DNA of 64,000 nucleotides from Hymenobacter norwichensis DSM 15439. Its GTDB lineage: Bacteria; Bacteroidota; Bacteroidia; Cytophagales; Hymenobacteraceae. The stretch spans positions 620,001 to 684,000 of the forward strand of contig NZ_ATVL01000006.1 in assembly GCF_000420705.1 (NCBI RefSeq). The letters run 5' to 3'. Shown piece after piece: positions 15,338 through 24,379 of the stretch. Below the pieces are notes generated by a model, which ran no database searches, had not been told where the DNA came from, and saw nothing but the letters and a program-made list of their open reading frames with translations. The first letter of the stretch is position 1. Each line of letters opens with the position of its first letter. The translations under genes and the position numbers were made by a program.

Positions 15338-16867
15338 ATGGAAGAACTGATCAATCTGGCTCGAATTGTGACAGACCGGCGCTTGAAAGTGCTGCCATTG
15401 CTTGACTTTGCTGCTCGGAACTCTTCCAACAAGGAAATGGCCTTGGTACAGCTGCTAGTAGCTGAGCAGAATAAGTCGCAAAAACAGGCCATCAAAATGC
15501 TGTATGGGAAAAACGACGAAACCACCCAAACGGCCTTTCGAAAGCTTAAATCCCGGGTTCAGCAGAAGCTTCTCAACCATCTATTTTTTCTGGATGATAC
15601 TGACCCGCGCCACCCAGTTTCGCGCCGCCACGAGCATCAACTGCTGAGCCTATATTTTCAAACCAGTACCCTGCATGCCGAAGGAGAAATAAAGGCCGCT
15701 GAACCGCTGGCGCGGAAGGCCCTACGATTGGCCATGAGCCAAGAGTTGACGCAGTATGCCGTGCTGTGCGCACAGTTACTCCGCAGCATTTACGCCGACC
15801 TGCGCATTCCGGTACGGTACCGTAGCAACAACCAGCAACTGGCCAAGCTGCAACAAACGCTGGCTCTGGAAGAAGAGGCGGCGCAAGTGTACTGGGATGT
15901 GAAAGCCACGATGGCCTATACAGTGCGGGCCCGCCGGAACATTCTAGATACCATGTCGGGGTTGGTTAAAAAATTAGCAGAGTTGAATCGCCAAGCTGGC
16001 ACCTTTATCACGTTTCTATATTACTACCGCACCCGCATTGTAGAGCAGGAGCTAATTGGTAACTACGAGGAGATAATTCAGATTACCAGCGAAACAGCTA
16101 AGCTATATGAGTTGGGTACAATCAATCCGCGGCGGTTTGATATGCGCTACAACGACTACATGAGCGTGTACGCACACTTCCGTAGCCGACAAGCCACCAA
16201 GGGCTTAAAGCTGGCCGAAGAGTTTGTGAAGGACTTTCATTACTCTTCTGTTAACTGGCTGTATTTCATGGAAATATATGTATTGCTGGCTATTCATGCG
16301 GAGCAGTACGGGCAGGCGCGCGAGTTACTGGGGCAGGCTCGAGCCAATGTACATTTCATGAAGCAGCGCGACTTGGCTTTGCAACGTTGGGACCTGTACG
16401 AGGTGTATTTGCAGTTTATGCGGCCTGATGCTTCGCCGCTACGCATGCGCAACTTCACCACCTTCGTGCAAACCGTACCCGACCATAGCCAAGACAAGCA
16501 AGGGTACAATGTAGCCGTACTGATTCTGCAGTTTCTGTACTACCTGCGGCAGCGCGACCTAGAGGGGCTATTGGTGCGTTTGGAAGGCTTGCGCAAGTAT
16601 CAACAGCGGCACCTACGCGACGCTGGTGCCTTGCGCAGTCAGTTGTTCTTCCGCATGCTGGCCATTACCGTAAAGTCCGACTTCGATCCTGCTCTTAGCC
16701 AAAAGCTAGCTGAGCCACTACTTAGCAAAATGCAGGCAGCGCCGCCACCTGGTGAGGCATTTGCTGAAATTGAAATCGTGCCTTATGAGCACTTATGGAA
16801 CATGACGCTGGAGATACTAAAAGCAACTGCGGCCCAAGTTAGCGAGGAAAACAAGCAGTTGGTATAG
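15338..16867 (+). CDS. conserved-looking helical protein of unknown function
   Basis: Not recognised. 509 residues, soluble and apparently all-helical, with no signal peptide or membrane segment. The first 100 residues (MEELINLARIVTDRRLKVLPLLDF, then SQKQAIKMLYGKNDETTQTAFRKLKSRVQQKLLNHLFFLD) look like a short helical domain. The rest resembles TPR-like helical pairs (LARKALRLAMSQELTQYAVLCAQLLRSIYADL, QARELLGQARAN). Such proteins could act as adaptors, but no motif identifies a partner. The ATG at 15338 is the only sensible start. It is divergent from the repeat-peptide gene and separated by 360 AT-rich bases, so a shared regulatory region is possible. Confidence 0.75.
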   Translation: MEELINLARIVTDRRLKVLPLLDFAARNSSNKEMALVQLLVAEQNKSQKQAIKMLYGKNDETTQTAFRKLKSRVQQKLLNHLFFLDDTDPRHPVSRRHEHQLLSLYFQTSTLHAEGEIKAAEPLARKALRLAMSQELTQYAVLCAQLLRSIYADLRIPVRYRSNNQQLAKLQQTLALEEEAAQVYWDVKATMAYTVRARRNILDTMSGLVKKLAELNRQAGTFITFLYYYRTRIVEQELIGNYEEIIQITSETAKLYELGTINPRRFDMRYNDYMSVYAHFRSRQATKGLKLAEEFVKDFHYSSVNWLYFMEIYVLLAIHAEQYGQARELLGQARANVHFMKQRDLALQRWDLYEVYLQFMRPDASPLRMRNFTTFVQTVPDHSQDKQGYNVAVLILQFLYYLRQRDLEGLLVRLEGLRKYQQRHLRDAGALRSQLFFRMLAITVKSDFDPALSQKLAEPLLSKMQAAPPPGEAFAEIEIVPYEHLWNMTLEILKATAAQVSEENKQLV

Positions 16868-16905
16868 CTCGCCAATGATGCGAAATTTGAAACAGACCGC
16901 AGTTT

Positions 16906-17538
16906 TTAAGGGGCAGTAGCAGGCAGCACCGTGATAATCCGACCCACGCAATGGCTGTCGGGGCAGCTGCCGGGACCATTGCCGCGTAGCGCCATACGCA
17001 CGGCATACTGGCCGGGGCGCCGAAAGGTATGTTGTACGCGGCGGCCATTGCTTACCACACCGTCGCGGAAATCCCAAAGCACCACCACGTTGGCGCAAAG
17101 TGGCAGCTGCGAATCAACGGCATCGAAAGTGACGGATTGGCCGGCCCGGATGGTATCAGGCGTGGCTGTGAAGTTGAGGACAATTTCCTTGGTGAAATCA
17201 ACGGGAATAAGCTTCTCGGCTTTGCGTATCTCACCAGTTTTGTCGTCTATCACATCGAGCTGCACAGTGTATGCGCGCCGGGCAGTATAGCAATGCGAAA
17301 CCACCGGCCCCGTAAGCGTGGTGCCGTCGCCCATCAGCCAGCGGTAAGTGAGCGGGCCCGCCGCCGAGTCAATGGATGCGCGGGCATCCAACTCCACACA
17401 CAGTTCCACCACCCGCGGCAGCGGACACGCTACGCTGGTCGTGTCGCCGTCGCGCTGCGCCTGGGCCGTTTGACTAACTGCTATCAATAAAGCCAGAAGC
17501 CAGAAGAACTGCCGCCAAAAAAACGATGGAAACGGCAC
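16906..17538 (-). CDS. secreted PKD-domain protein
   Basis: About 210 residues. The signal peptide (FFWRQFFWLLALLIAVSQTAQAQ) is followed by two PKD-type beta domains: the first around DARASIDSAAGPLTYRWLMGDGTTLTGPVVSHCYTARRAY, the second around FDAVDSQLPLCANVVVLWDFRDGVVSNGRRVQHTF. PKD domains commonly mediate binding on secreted or surface proteins; this one has four Cys that may form disulfides. The frame opens with a TTG at 17583 that overlaps the stop of the response regulator gene (TTGA), so translational coupling from there is possible. I chose the GTG at 17538 because it gives a clean signal peptide. It is last in a cluster with the kinase and regulator. Confidence 0.75.
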   Translation of the reverse strand: MPFPSFFWRQFFWLLALLIAVSQTAQAQRDGDTTSVACPLPRVVELCVELDARASIDSAAGPLTYRWLMGDGTTLTGPVVSHCYTARRAYTVQLDVIDDKTGEIRKAEKLIPVDFTKEIVLNFTATPDTIRAGQSVTFDAVDSQLPLCANVVVLWDFRDGVVSNGRRVQHTFRRPGQYAVRMALRGNGPGSCPDSHCVGRIITVLPATAP

Positions 17539-17579
17539 GCTCTTTACCAGTTGAAACAGGCCAAAGAATAAATCAACAA

Positions 17580-18299
17580 TCAAAATTTATTGAGGCGTTG
17601 AAACACCTCCCGCATATAGGTTTGGCCGATGGGGATGTGCTTGTTATCGATGATAATGGTATTGTCCTCAATGGCTTGTACCCGCTTGATATTGACAATG
17701 AAAGAGCGGTGGACACGTACAAATAAGGAATCAGGAAATTTCTCTTCTACAGCTTTCATCGTGCTGTACACGATGAGCTTGCTTTGGCCCGTCACGATGT
17801 GCACATAGTCGCCGAGAGCCTCCACGTAGCGCACTTCATCAAAAAGCACCTTCACTAGCTTGGTATCCACCTTCATAAAGGTGAAGTCGGCGCCGGCTGG
17901 AATGGCAGACTCAACGCCTGGGTGTGCTTGGTGAAGTTCTAGGGCCCGTTGGGCGGCTTTTAGGAACCGGGCATAGCTGACGGGCTTTACCAAGTAGTCA
18001 ACCACATCATACTCAAAAGCCTCAACAGCATACTGCTTGCTACTGGTGATGAGCACCACCAACGGCGAATTCTGGAGGGTGCTAAGTAAGTCGATGCCTG
18101 ACATCAGGGGCATCTCCACGTCTAGAAACAATAAATCAATTGCCTGCTGACGCAACACTTCAGCTGCTGCTACAGCACTTTCGCAACTGCCTACGCTGGT
18201 AAGGAAGGGGGTGCTGGCAATGCAGTTCTCAACCACCTGAATGGAGAGAGGGTCATCGTCGACGACAAGGCAGCGCAAATGGGGAGTAGAAGTTGGCAT
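17580..18299 (-). CDS. LytTR-family response regulator
   Basis: Transcription regulator of 239 residues. The receiver domain carries the acidic pocket (VVDDDP), phospho-acceptor D60 in LLFLDVEMPL and the switch Lys in the YLVKPV segment. A LytTR DNA-binding domain starts near residue 140 (FMKVDTKLVKVLFDEVRYVEALGDYVHIVTGQSKLIVYSTMKAVEEKF) with FVRVHRSFIVN as signature. The only nearby kinase is the hybrid sensor kinase directly upstream (56 bases), whose terminal Hpt domain could pass phosphate to D60. Targets are not visible. The ATG at 18299 is the start. Confidence 0.95.
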   Translation of the reverse strand: MPTSTPHLRCLVVDDDPLSIQVVENCIASTPFLTSVGSCESAVAAAEVLRQQAIDLLFLDVEMPLMSGIDLLSTLQNSPLVVLITSSKQYAVEAFEYDVVDYLVKPVSYARFLKAAQRALELHQAHPGVESAIPAGADFTFMKVDTKLVKVLFDEVRYVEALGDYVHIVTGQSKLIVYSTMKAVEEKFPDSLFVRVHRSFIVNIKRVQAIEDNTIIIDNKHIPIGQTYMREVFQRLNKF

Positions 18300-18355
18300 A
18301 TTTTCAAAGGTAAACTATCCACTGCAGATTAAAATTGATGTTAATAACAGGTATG

Positions 18356-21300
18356 TCAACCAGCCAACCGGGCTTGCAGTGCCGGATAAAGTAGCGCTAG
18401 TTGCTCCTGCACTTCGGTAGCTAGTGCTGTAGTTACGGCGGGTGGCGCTTGTTGGCGGGCCTGTTGCTCTACTTGCTCCAGCGTCGTCTGTAGAAATTCG
18501 ACACCAAAGTAAGCAGCCTGGCCTTTTAGCTTGTGCGCTGTACGTGCCAATTCGTCGTGGTCGGTGCTTTGGGCCGCAGTAGTTAGGTGTTGTTGGAGTT
18601 GTGGCGCCTGGGTAAGAAAGGTATTGATAATCTGATGGATGAAGGTTTCGTTGCCGCCGGCTAATTCCTCCAGCAGCGTCCAGTCGACAGCAGCTAGTCC
18701 GACCGCAGAAGTTGTAGGTACCACCGAGTTAGACGGGTTGCTGGGGGCTACTGGCTGACGGTTGGTATAGTGCGCAAGGCGGGCGTAAAGCAAAGCTGGG
18801 TCGAAGGGTTTAGCCAAGGTGTCATTCATGCCGGCTTCCAAAGCCAAGGCCCGGTCTTCGGGCAGGGCTGAAGCGGTGAGGCCGATGATGGGCAATTGAT
18901 GGGCATTGGGGAAACGGGCACGCAACTGCCGGGAGGCCTCGTAACCATCCATTTCCGGCATCTGCACGTCCATCAGCACCGCATCGAAGGTTGCTTGCTC
19001 GACGGCTTCCATAGCCAGGCGGCCATTGGCGGCAATAGTGACGTGTACGTTCCACGCCTCCAGCGTCCGGCGAGCCACCAGCTGATTTAGCTCGTTGTCC
19101 TCGGCTACCAGTACTCGCAACTCCGGCTCGAAGCGGCCAACAGCCAGGGTGGCTTCCGGAGCTACATCGGCGGGGTCGGCGGTGGCGTATGGAATTTCAA
19201 ACGAGAAAGCCGAGCCCTCACCTTCAATGCTTTCCACCCACAGCTGACCGCCGTGCAGCTCCACTAAATTACGAGCAATGCTGAGGCCGAGGCCCGTACC
19301 CCCAAACTGCCGGGTAGTGCTGGCATTGGCCTGCGAGAAGTCCTCGAAAATAGCGTCTAGTTTACTGGCCGGGATACCGATACCCGTATCCTGCACCACA
19401 AACCGAACTATTTGTTGGCCTTTAGGCAGCGGGCGGGCGGTTACGCGCAGCGTCACGCCGCCGGTGGTAGTGAACTTTACCGCATTGCCCACCAAGTTGA
19501 CGAGCACCTGATTGAGCCGCACAGAGTCGCCGAGTACCGCGGCGGGTACGGCCGGGTCTACATCAAGGGTGAAGTACAGGTGCTTGGCTTCGGTGGCAAA
19601 CTGGAACATGCTAGCCACGCGCCGAAGCAGTTCTGGCAAGCGGAAAGCAGCTTGTTCGAGCGTCAGTTTGCCGGCCTCAATTTTCGAACTGTCGAGGATG
19701 TCGTTGATGATAACTAGTAGGTTTTGCGACGACGACTGCACCGCCTCCAGGTACTCGTTCTGTACTGCATTAACGGGCGTTTGGCGCAGCAAATGCGTAA
19801 GGCCGATAACGGCGTTCATCGGGGTGCGGATTTCGTGGCTCATGTTGGCCAGAAACTGCGCCTTGGCTTTGCGCGAAGCCTCGGCCACGTCGCGGGCGAC
19901 CGTTAGCTCGGCGTTCATCTCCTCGATGTGCGCCTTTTGGTGGCGTAACTGCTGGGTACGCTCGCGCACTGTGATTTCCAGTTGCAGCTTCTGGCGCCGT
20001 AGGGTGGCTTCCCGGGCCTGGGTGAAGGCAAAAACTCCAGCTCCGGCAGCCAGTATGCTCAGTGCCGCAAACCACCATGTTTGGTAGAACGGAGTAGCAA
20101 TAGTGAAGGCGGTTACTGTGGGTGCCGACCACACTCCTTGCTCGCCCAGCCGGGCCCGCACCGCAAAAGAATAGTGGCCCGCATCAAGGCGCGGAAACTG
20201 TGCTTCGCCTACCACCGTGGGCCGGCTCCATTGCTCCTGGTAGCCAAGCAAACGGTATTGATACTGAAGCCCGGCCTGTCCTGGCAGCAAGCTTACGCCC
20301 CTGAATGTGAAGCTGACCCGATGCCGCGTTGCTGATAGTTCTCCTAAGTGGTATGGAAACTGCACGGCGCCGTCTACTTCAGTGGCCAGCAAGGTAGGAG
20401 TAGACTGACTGGTGCCTGGTAATAGCTCGGGAGCATTGGTACGCAGGCAAAGCAAACCAGTACGGGTGCGTAGCCACACGCAGTAACTGCTCCAGGCTAC
20501 CGCGGCTTGAGGCAACAAATCCTGCACCAAGGGGTTGCCGGGCAAGGCCGCCGGGGCAAAATGACGGTTGGTGGTGTCGGCAAAGCTGAGGCCGTTGCGG
20601 TGGACTACCAGCACCTGCTCGTGCCGAAAATCGTGGTGGTAGCCGCCGTGGTAGCTGCTGCCCCAGCGCACCGGCAGTAGAGCGTAACAATAAGCAGAGG
20701 CTAAGCCATCAGTTGAACCATAGGGGCGTAGCCTGCCGTTTTCGTAGCAGAAAATGCCGCTGCCTTCCGTGCCAATCCACACCCGGCCCCGGTCGTCGTT
20801 CAGCAGCGAGGATACATCGAGGGCGGCTGTGCGGAAACGATAGTAACGGAAGCTTTTGCCCTGCCACACCGCCAGCCCGGTATCGTGCGTGCCAATCCAG
20901 ACGTGACCTAAGGAGTCGGTGGTGAGGGCGTAAATGGTGTTGTGCAGCAGCCCGTTGGCGGTAGTGAAATGCTCGGCGGCCTGGCTGGAATCGGCGGGTA
21001 GGCGGTAGACGCCATCCAGCGCGGTACCCACCCACAAGTCGCCGTTGCGGTGCTGGGTGAAAGCCGTTACAGCAATGGTAGCAGGTAGGCGTTTGACCTG
21101 CTGCATAACTATTGCTTTAGTGTTAGGAGCCGGTATAGGAATCTGCCACAGTCCATACCCTGTGGTGCCCGCCCAGATGGATCTGGGCGGTGGGTCTGGT
21201 CCATGTCTGTCGAAAACTGGGTACGCCCGACCATCAGGAGTTTGCAAAACCACACTGGGTGTACACGGCAGTACCTTCTCCGGATAAACAATAATAGGAG

Positions 21301-22210
21301 ATAGCTGACCAGCAGTAGGGTTGAGTCCGCAAAGCTGACCATTGGTGAGCATGCCATACCCTGTGCCTTCGCCGGTATATAATGCCGCAAGAGTTGCTGC
21401 TGTTGAGTTCTGGGGCAGCGGATAAAAGGCCACGTGCCGGTCCGACCAGCGCCATAAGCCCTGCCCCGCCGTGCCTATCCATACGTTGTGCTCCCGGTCA
21501 GCTAATACGCACTGTGGGGTAGCGCCTGGCGGCAGCACTTGCCGAAGCGTTGGAAATCGGCGCGCGGGTGCTTCCTGCTTGGTCGATAGTTTCGCGCCGG
21601 CGTACGTGGTATCGGGCGAAGAAATACCAAGCTTGAAGCGAAAATTGACCGGGTGGGAAGCCGCATCTGTTACACGTTGGAAGTGTTGGCCGTTCCAGCG
21701 CGACACGCCACCTTGGTAATGCCCAACCCACACTTGCCCGGTGTTAGGCTGCACGTACAGTTTCGTTACAAAATCTTCAGCCAGCCCGTTTTTAGTGGTA
21801 AACGTGACGAACTCCGTGCCATCGTAGCGCACTAATCCTTCGGCGGTGCCTATCCAGAGGTAGCCGGTTCGGTCCTGCGCTAGGGCATAGATGAATGGCT
21901 GCGGCAAGCCGTCAGCAGCACCGAATTGCTTCAGGAAATACTGCGGCGCCGTAGCGGAAGCTTGCGCCCACACACCTTGGATGGCCCCGCAAGCAAGCAG
22001 CAACGTGAAAAATAGTCGGTAGAAGCGAACAAGCACAGCTAAGAAGTCCGGTGGTCGGTAGCGGACTTTCACAAGATACAGTGCAGCTTTCGGCAGCTGA
22101 GTGTCATGTCGAGGAACCTCAGCCTCTACCTGATGAATCAAGTGTTTGACGCTGTGAGAAGAGAAATGCTGGGTGAAGCTGGTACGCCATATCTTATAGG
22201 ATACCAGCAT
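18356..22210 (-). CDS. two-component propeller hybrid histidine kinase with REC and Hpt
   Basis: Membrane sensor kinase of about 1284 residues. After an N-terminal hydrophobic stretch (FFTLLLACGAIQGVWA) a periplasmic beta-propeller runs through residues 90-600 with Reg_prop repeats such as GYLWIGTAEGLVRYDG, GHVWIGTHDTGLAVWQG and RVWIGTEGSGIFC. A Y_Y_Y domain (about 620-700), a transmembrane helix (WWFAALSILAAGAGVFAF) and a coiled coil follow. The kinase core has the phospho-accepting His near residue 792 (NMSHEIRTPMN) and the ATP-binding motifs DTGIGIP and GGTGLGLSIA. A receiver has Asp near 1079 (VLMDVQMPEMDG) and the Hpt His near 1226 (AHKLKGQAAYFG). The start is unclear: the ATG at 22210 is 8 bases after the upstream stop, but GTG at 22072 would fit the signal sequence better. 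Confidence 0.93.
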   Translation of the reverse strand: MLVSYKIWRTSFTQHFSSHSVKHLIHQVEAEVPRHDTQLPKAALYLVKVRYRPPDFLAVLVRFYRLFFTLLLACGAIQGVWAQASATAPQYFLKQFGAADGLPQPFIYALAQDRTGYLWIGTAEGLVRYDGTEFVTFTTKNGLAEDFVTKLYVQPNTGQVWVGHYQGGVSRWNGQHFQRVTDAASHPVNFRFKLGISSPDTTYAGAKLSTKQEAPARRFPTLRQVLPPGATPQCVLADREHNVWIGTAGQGLWRWSDRHVAFYPLPQNSTAATLAALYTGEGTGYGMLTNGQLCGLNPTAGQLSPIIVYPEKVLPCTPSVVLQTPDGRAYPVFDRHGPDPPPRSIWAGTTGYGLWQIPIPAPNTKAIVMQQVKRLPATIAVTAFTQHRNGDLWVGTALDGVYRLPADSSQAAEHFTTANGLLHNTIYALTTDSLGHVWIGTHDTGLAVWQGKSFRYYRFRTAALDVSSLLNDDRGRVWIGTEGSGIFCYENGRLRPYGSTDGLASAYCYALLPVRWGSSYHGGYHHDFRHEQVLVVHRNGLSFADTTNRHFAPAALPGNPLVQDLLPQAAVAWSSYCVWLRTRTGLLCLRTNAPELLPGTSQSTPTLLATEVDGAVQFPYHLGELSATRHRVSFTFRGVSLLPGQAGLQYQYRLLGYQEQWSRPTVVGEAQFPRLDAGHYSFAVRARLGEQGVWSAPTVTAFTIATPFYQTWWFAALSILAAGAGVFAFTQAREATLRRQKLQLEITVRERTQQLRHQKAHIEEMNAELTVARDVAEASRKAKAQFLANMSHEIRTPMNAVIGLTHLLRQTPVNAVQNEYLEAVQSSSQNLLVIINDILDSSKIEAGKLTLEQAAFRLPELLRRVASMFQFATEAKHLYFTLDVDPAVPAAVLGDSVRLNQVLVNLVGNAVKFTTTGGVTLRVTARPLPKGQQIVRFVVQDTGIGIPASKLDAIFEDFSQANASTTRQFGGTGLGLSIARNLVELHGGQLWVESIEGEGSAFSFEIPYATADPADVAPEATLAVGRFEPELRVLVAEDNELNQLVARRTLEAWNVHVTIAANGRLAMEAVEQATFDAVLMDVQMPEMDGYEASRQLRARFPNAHQLPIIGLTASALPEDRALALEAGMNDTLAKPFDPALLYARLAHYTNRQPVAPSNPSNSVVPTTSAVGLAAVDWTLLEELAGGNETFIHQIINTFLTQAPQLQQHLTTAAQSTDHDELARTAHKLKGQAAYFGVEFLQTTLEQVEQQARQQAPPAVTTALATEVQEQLALLYPALQARLAG

Positions 22211-22217
22211 TGCCCGC

Positions 22218-24251
22218 TTACTTGCCGGTTACCTTGAACTCGGTGCGGCGGTTGAGTTGACGATTGGCTTTGGTGGTGTTGGGGGCCACTGGCTGGGTAT
22301 CGCCGTAGCCAGCGGACGTCAAACGGTCTTGGGCTATGCCTTTCTGCGTGAGGTAGTCCACTACGGTTTTGGCGCGGCGCTGGCTTAGCTCCCGGTTGGT
22401 GGCGGCAGTGCCCACGTTATCGGTGTGGCCGGATATTTCCAGGCGTAGCGCTGGGGTTTCGACTAGCAGCTTTTGCAGGCGCTCCAACTCGGCAGTGCTT
22501 TCCTTGCGGAGCGTGGCTTTACCGGTATCAAAGAAGATGTTGTTGAGGACCACTTTCACGCCCACATCCAGCTTCTTGAGCTGCACATCTTTCACCACTT
22601 CCGAATAGGCGGTGCCAGCGGGTAAATCGAAATTTTCGGAGTGGAACAAATAGCCTTCCTGCCGTACCACAATGCCATAGTTCACGCCTGATGGCAACGA
22701 CACCAAGTAGCGACCCGATTGCGCATTGGCCCGGAATGAGGCAATAATCTGATTTAGCTTGTTATCCACCACGTCGATAGTAGCTTCCACCGGCTGCTTG
22801 CTAGCATCATCCGTGATGGTGCCCTTCAAGATGGTTACTTGGGCAGTGGCTACAGGCACGGGCGGTGCCAGCAAAGTTTCTTTCACTGGCTGAGCACGTG
22901 AGGCTAGCAATTGGTCTTCTTGGCTGAGCACTGGTGGCTTTTCCGGCCCCAGAAACGTAATCTGGTAGATGTCCTTCGACCCCAATCCATCGTCGCGGAA
23001 CGAGGAATAGTAGCCGTGCCGACCCGAGGCGGATACCACAAAAAACACGTCGTCGTCGGGAGTATTGATGGGCCAGCCTAGGTTTTCCGGCGTGCTCCAC
23101 TTGCCATTTTCGTAGGTGGATTTAAAAATGTCGTAGCCGCCCATTGAGCTGTGGCCTTCCGATGAGAAGTACATCGTTTTGCCATCGGGGTGCAGAAATA
23201 CGCCTTCCTCACCGTAGGGCGTGTTGATGGTGGAGCCGAGATTTACGGCCGGGCCGCGTCCGTCTATTTCTACTTTGTAAATGTCGCGCCCACCTAGGCC
23301 GCCGGGCTTGTCGCTCACCAGCAGCAGGCTCTTGCCATCGGGTGTGTACGCCGCCGACGATTCGTGTGCTTTGCTATTAATGCGGTTGCCGAGGCGCTGG
23401 GGCTTCAACCAAGTGGCACCGCGCAAACTGGCTTCGTTCAGGTCGCCGCCGTTGTCTTCCACGTACACCAGCATGCGCTGGGCATCAGGCGCGAGGCCTA
23501 CGGTGGCGTCGTGGCCCGAGCTATTCACGGTTTCGCCTAGGTTACGGGCCGTGCCCCAAGTATCTCCTTCGCGGTTGCTTTGGTACACGTCTTCAAAGAA
23601 ACCTCCCGATTCCGGGTCCTTCTCGCCTCCCGTCGAGCCCTGCCGCCGCGACGTGAACAAAATCACCGATTCATCGGCCGAAATAACTGGCCCATATTCT
23701 GGGTACGGCGAGTTCACGCCCGGTCCGGCATTGTCGATGAACACCCGCACGGGTTTGGCGGCCATCTTGCGGCCGTTTTCACACTCCGCTATTTTCTTCT
23801 GGATATCCTGGGTGAAACCGGCCGTGTTTTTGGTGCCGGTGGCGGGCGTGGCCTGCTTGTACTCGGCTATAGCTTCCTGCCACTTACCGTTCAGGTGCAA
23901 ACCGCGGCCCAGCAAATAATGAATGCGCGGGTCAACGCCGGAATTGAGTTGGTAGGCCTTCTGCAAATACACCAGGGCGCGTGGCTTGAAACCAGAATGC
24001 AGGTAACAGTCCCCGATTTTTAAATTCAGCTCGGCGTTTTCAGGGTTGAGCTTTTGGGCCTCTAAGTAGTGCGGCAAAGCCTGCTCGTAGCGGGGCGGGT
24101 CGTTGGCATACCATTCGTCACCTAGCTTTATTTCCTTGAGGGCCGCTTTCAGGCCGTCCTTATTATTGCCGAATCGTTCCTTGCTGAATTCCACACTTTG
24201 GGCTTGAGCGGCCGTGGAAAGTAGAAGCAGGGCTAGTAGATACTTGTACAT
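22218..24251 (-). CDS. PorE-like OmpA-family outer-membrane protein (TPR, PD40 propeller, CRD, OmpA)
   Basis: 677 residues: signal peptide (YLLALLLLSTAAQA), TPR helices (about residues 35-140), a PD40-type beta-propeller (about 160-430, with LLVSDKPGGLGGRDIYKVEI and MYFSSEGHSSMGGYDIFKSTYENGKWS), a carboxypeptidase-regulatory-like domain (about 475-560) and a C-terminal OmpA domain (LEISGHTDNVGTAATNRELSQRRAKTVVDYL) that binds peptidoglycan. This order matches PorE, the peptidoglycan-anchoring protein of the type 9 secretion system. Bacteroidota often have several paralogues, so the T9SS role is an inference. The ATG at 24251 (MYKYLLALL) is preferred over an in-frame ATG at 24287. The kinase gene follows after 8 bases, so the two are very likely co-transcribed. 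Confidence 0.85.
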   Translation of the reverse strand: MYKYLLALLLLSTAAQAQSVEFSKERFGNNKDGLKAALKEIKLGDEWYANDPPRYEQALPHYLEAQKLNPENAELNLKIGDCYLHSGFKPRALVYLQKAYQLNSGVDPRIHYLLGRGLHLNGKWQEAIAEYKQATPATGTKNTAGFTQDIQKKIAECENGRKMAAKPVRVFIDNAGPGVNSPYPEYGPVISADESVILFTSRRQGSTGGEKDPESGGFFEDVYQSNREGDTWGTARNLGETVNSSGHDATVGLAPDAQRMLVYVEDNGGDLNEASLRGATWLKPQRLGNRINSKAHESSAAYTPDGKSLLLVSDKPGGLGGRDIYKVEIDGRGPAVNLGSTINTPYGEEGVFLHPDGKTMYFSSEGHSSMGGYDIFKSTYENGKWSTPENLGWPINTPDDDVFFVVSASGRHGYYSSFRDDGLGSKDIYQITFLGPEKPPVLSQEDQLLASRAQPVKETLLAPPVPVATAQVTILKGTITDDASKQPVEATIDVVDNKLNQIIASFRANAQSGRYLVSLPSGVNYGIVVRQEGYLFHSENFDLPAGTAYSEVVKDVQLKKLDVGVKVVLNNIFFDTGKATLRKESTAELERLQKLLVETPALRLEISGHTDNVGTAATNRELSQRRAKTVVDYLTQKGIAQDRLTSAGYGDTQPVAPNTTKANRQLNRRTEFKVTGK

Positions 24252-24379
24252 AAGATAATAATTCGTGCGGATGACCTTATCCCACAAAGGGCGCAGATTC
24301 TTCCGCAGATGACGCAGAGGTCTTTCTTAAGTGTTCAGGCCTGAGTACAGGATTTGCCAGTAGTCAATTACTGCGCTAC

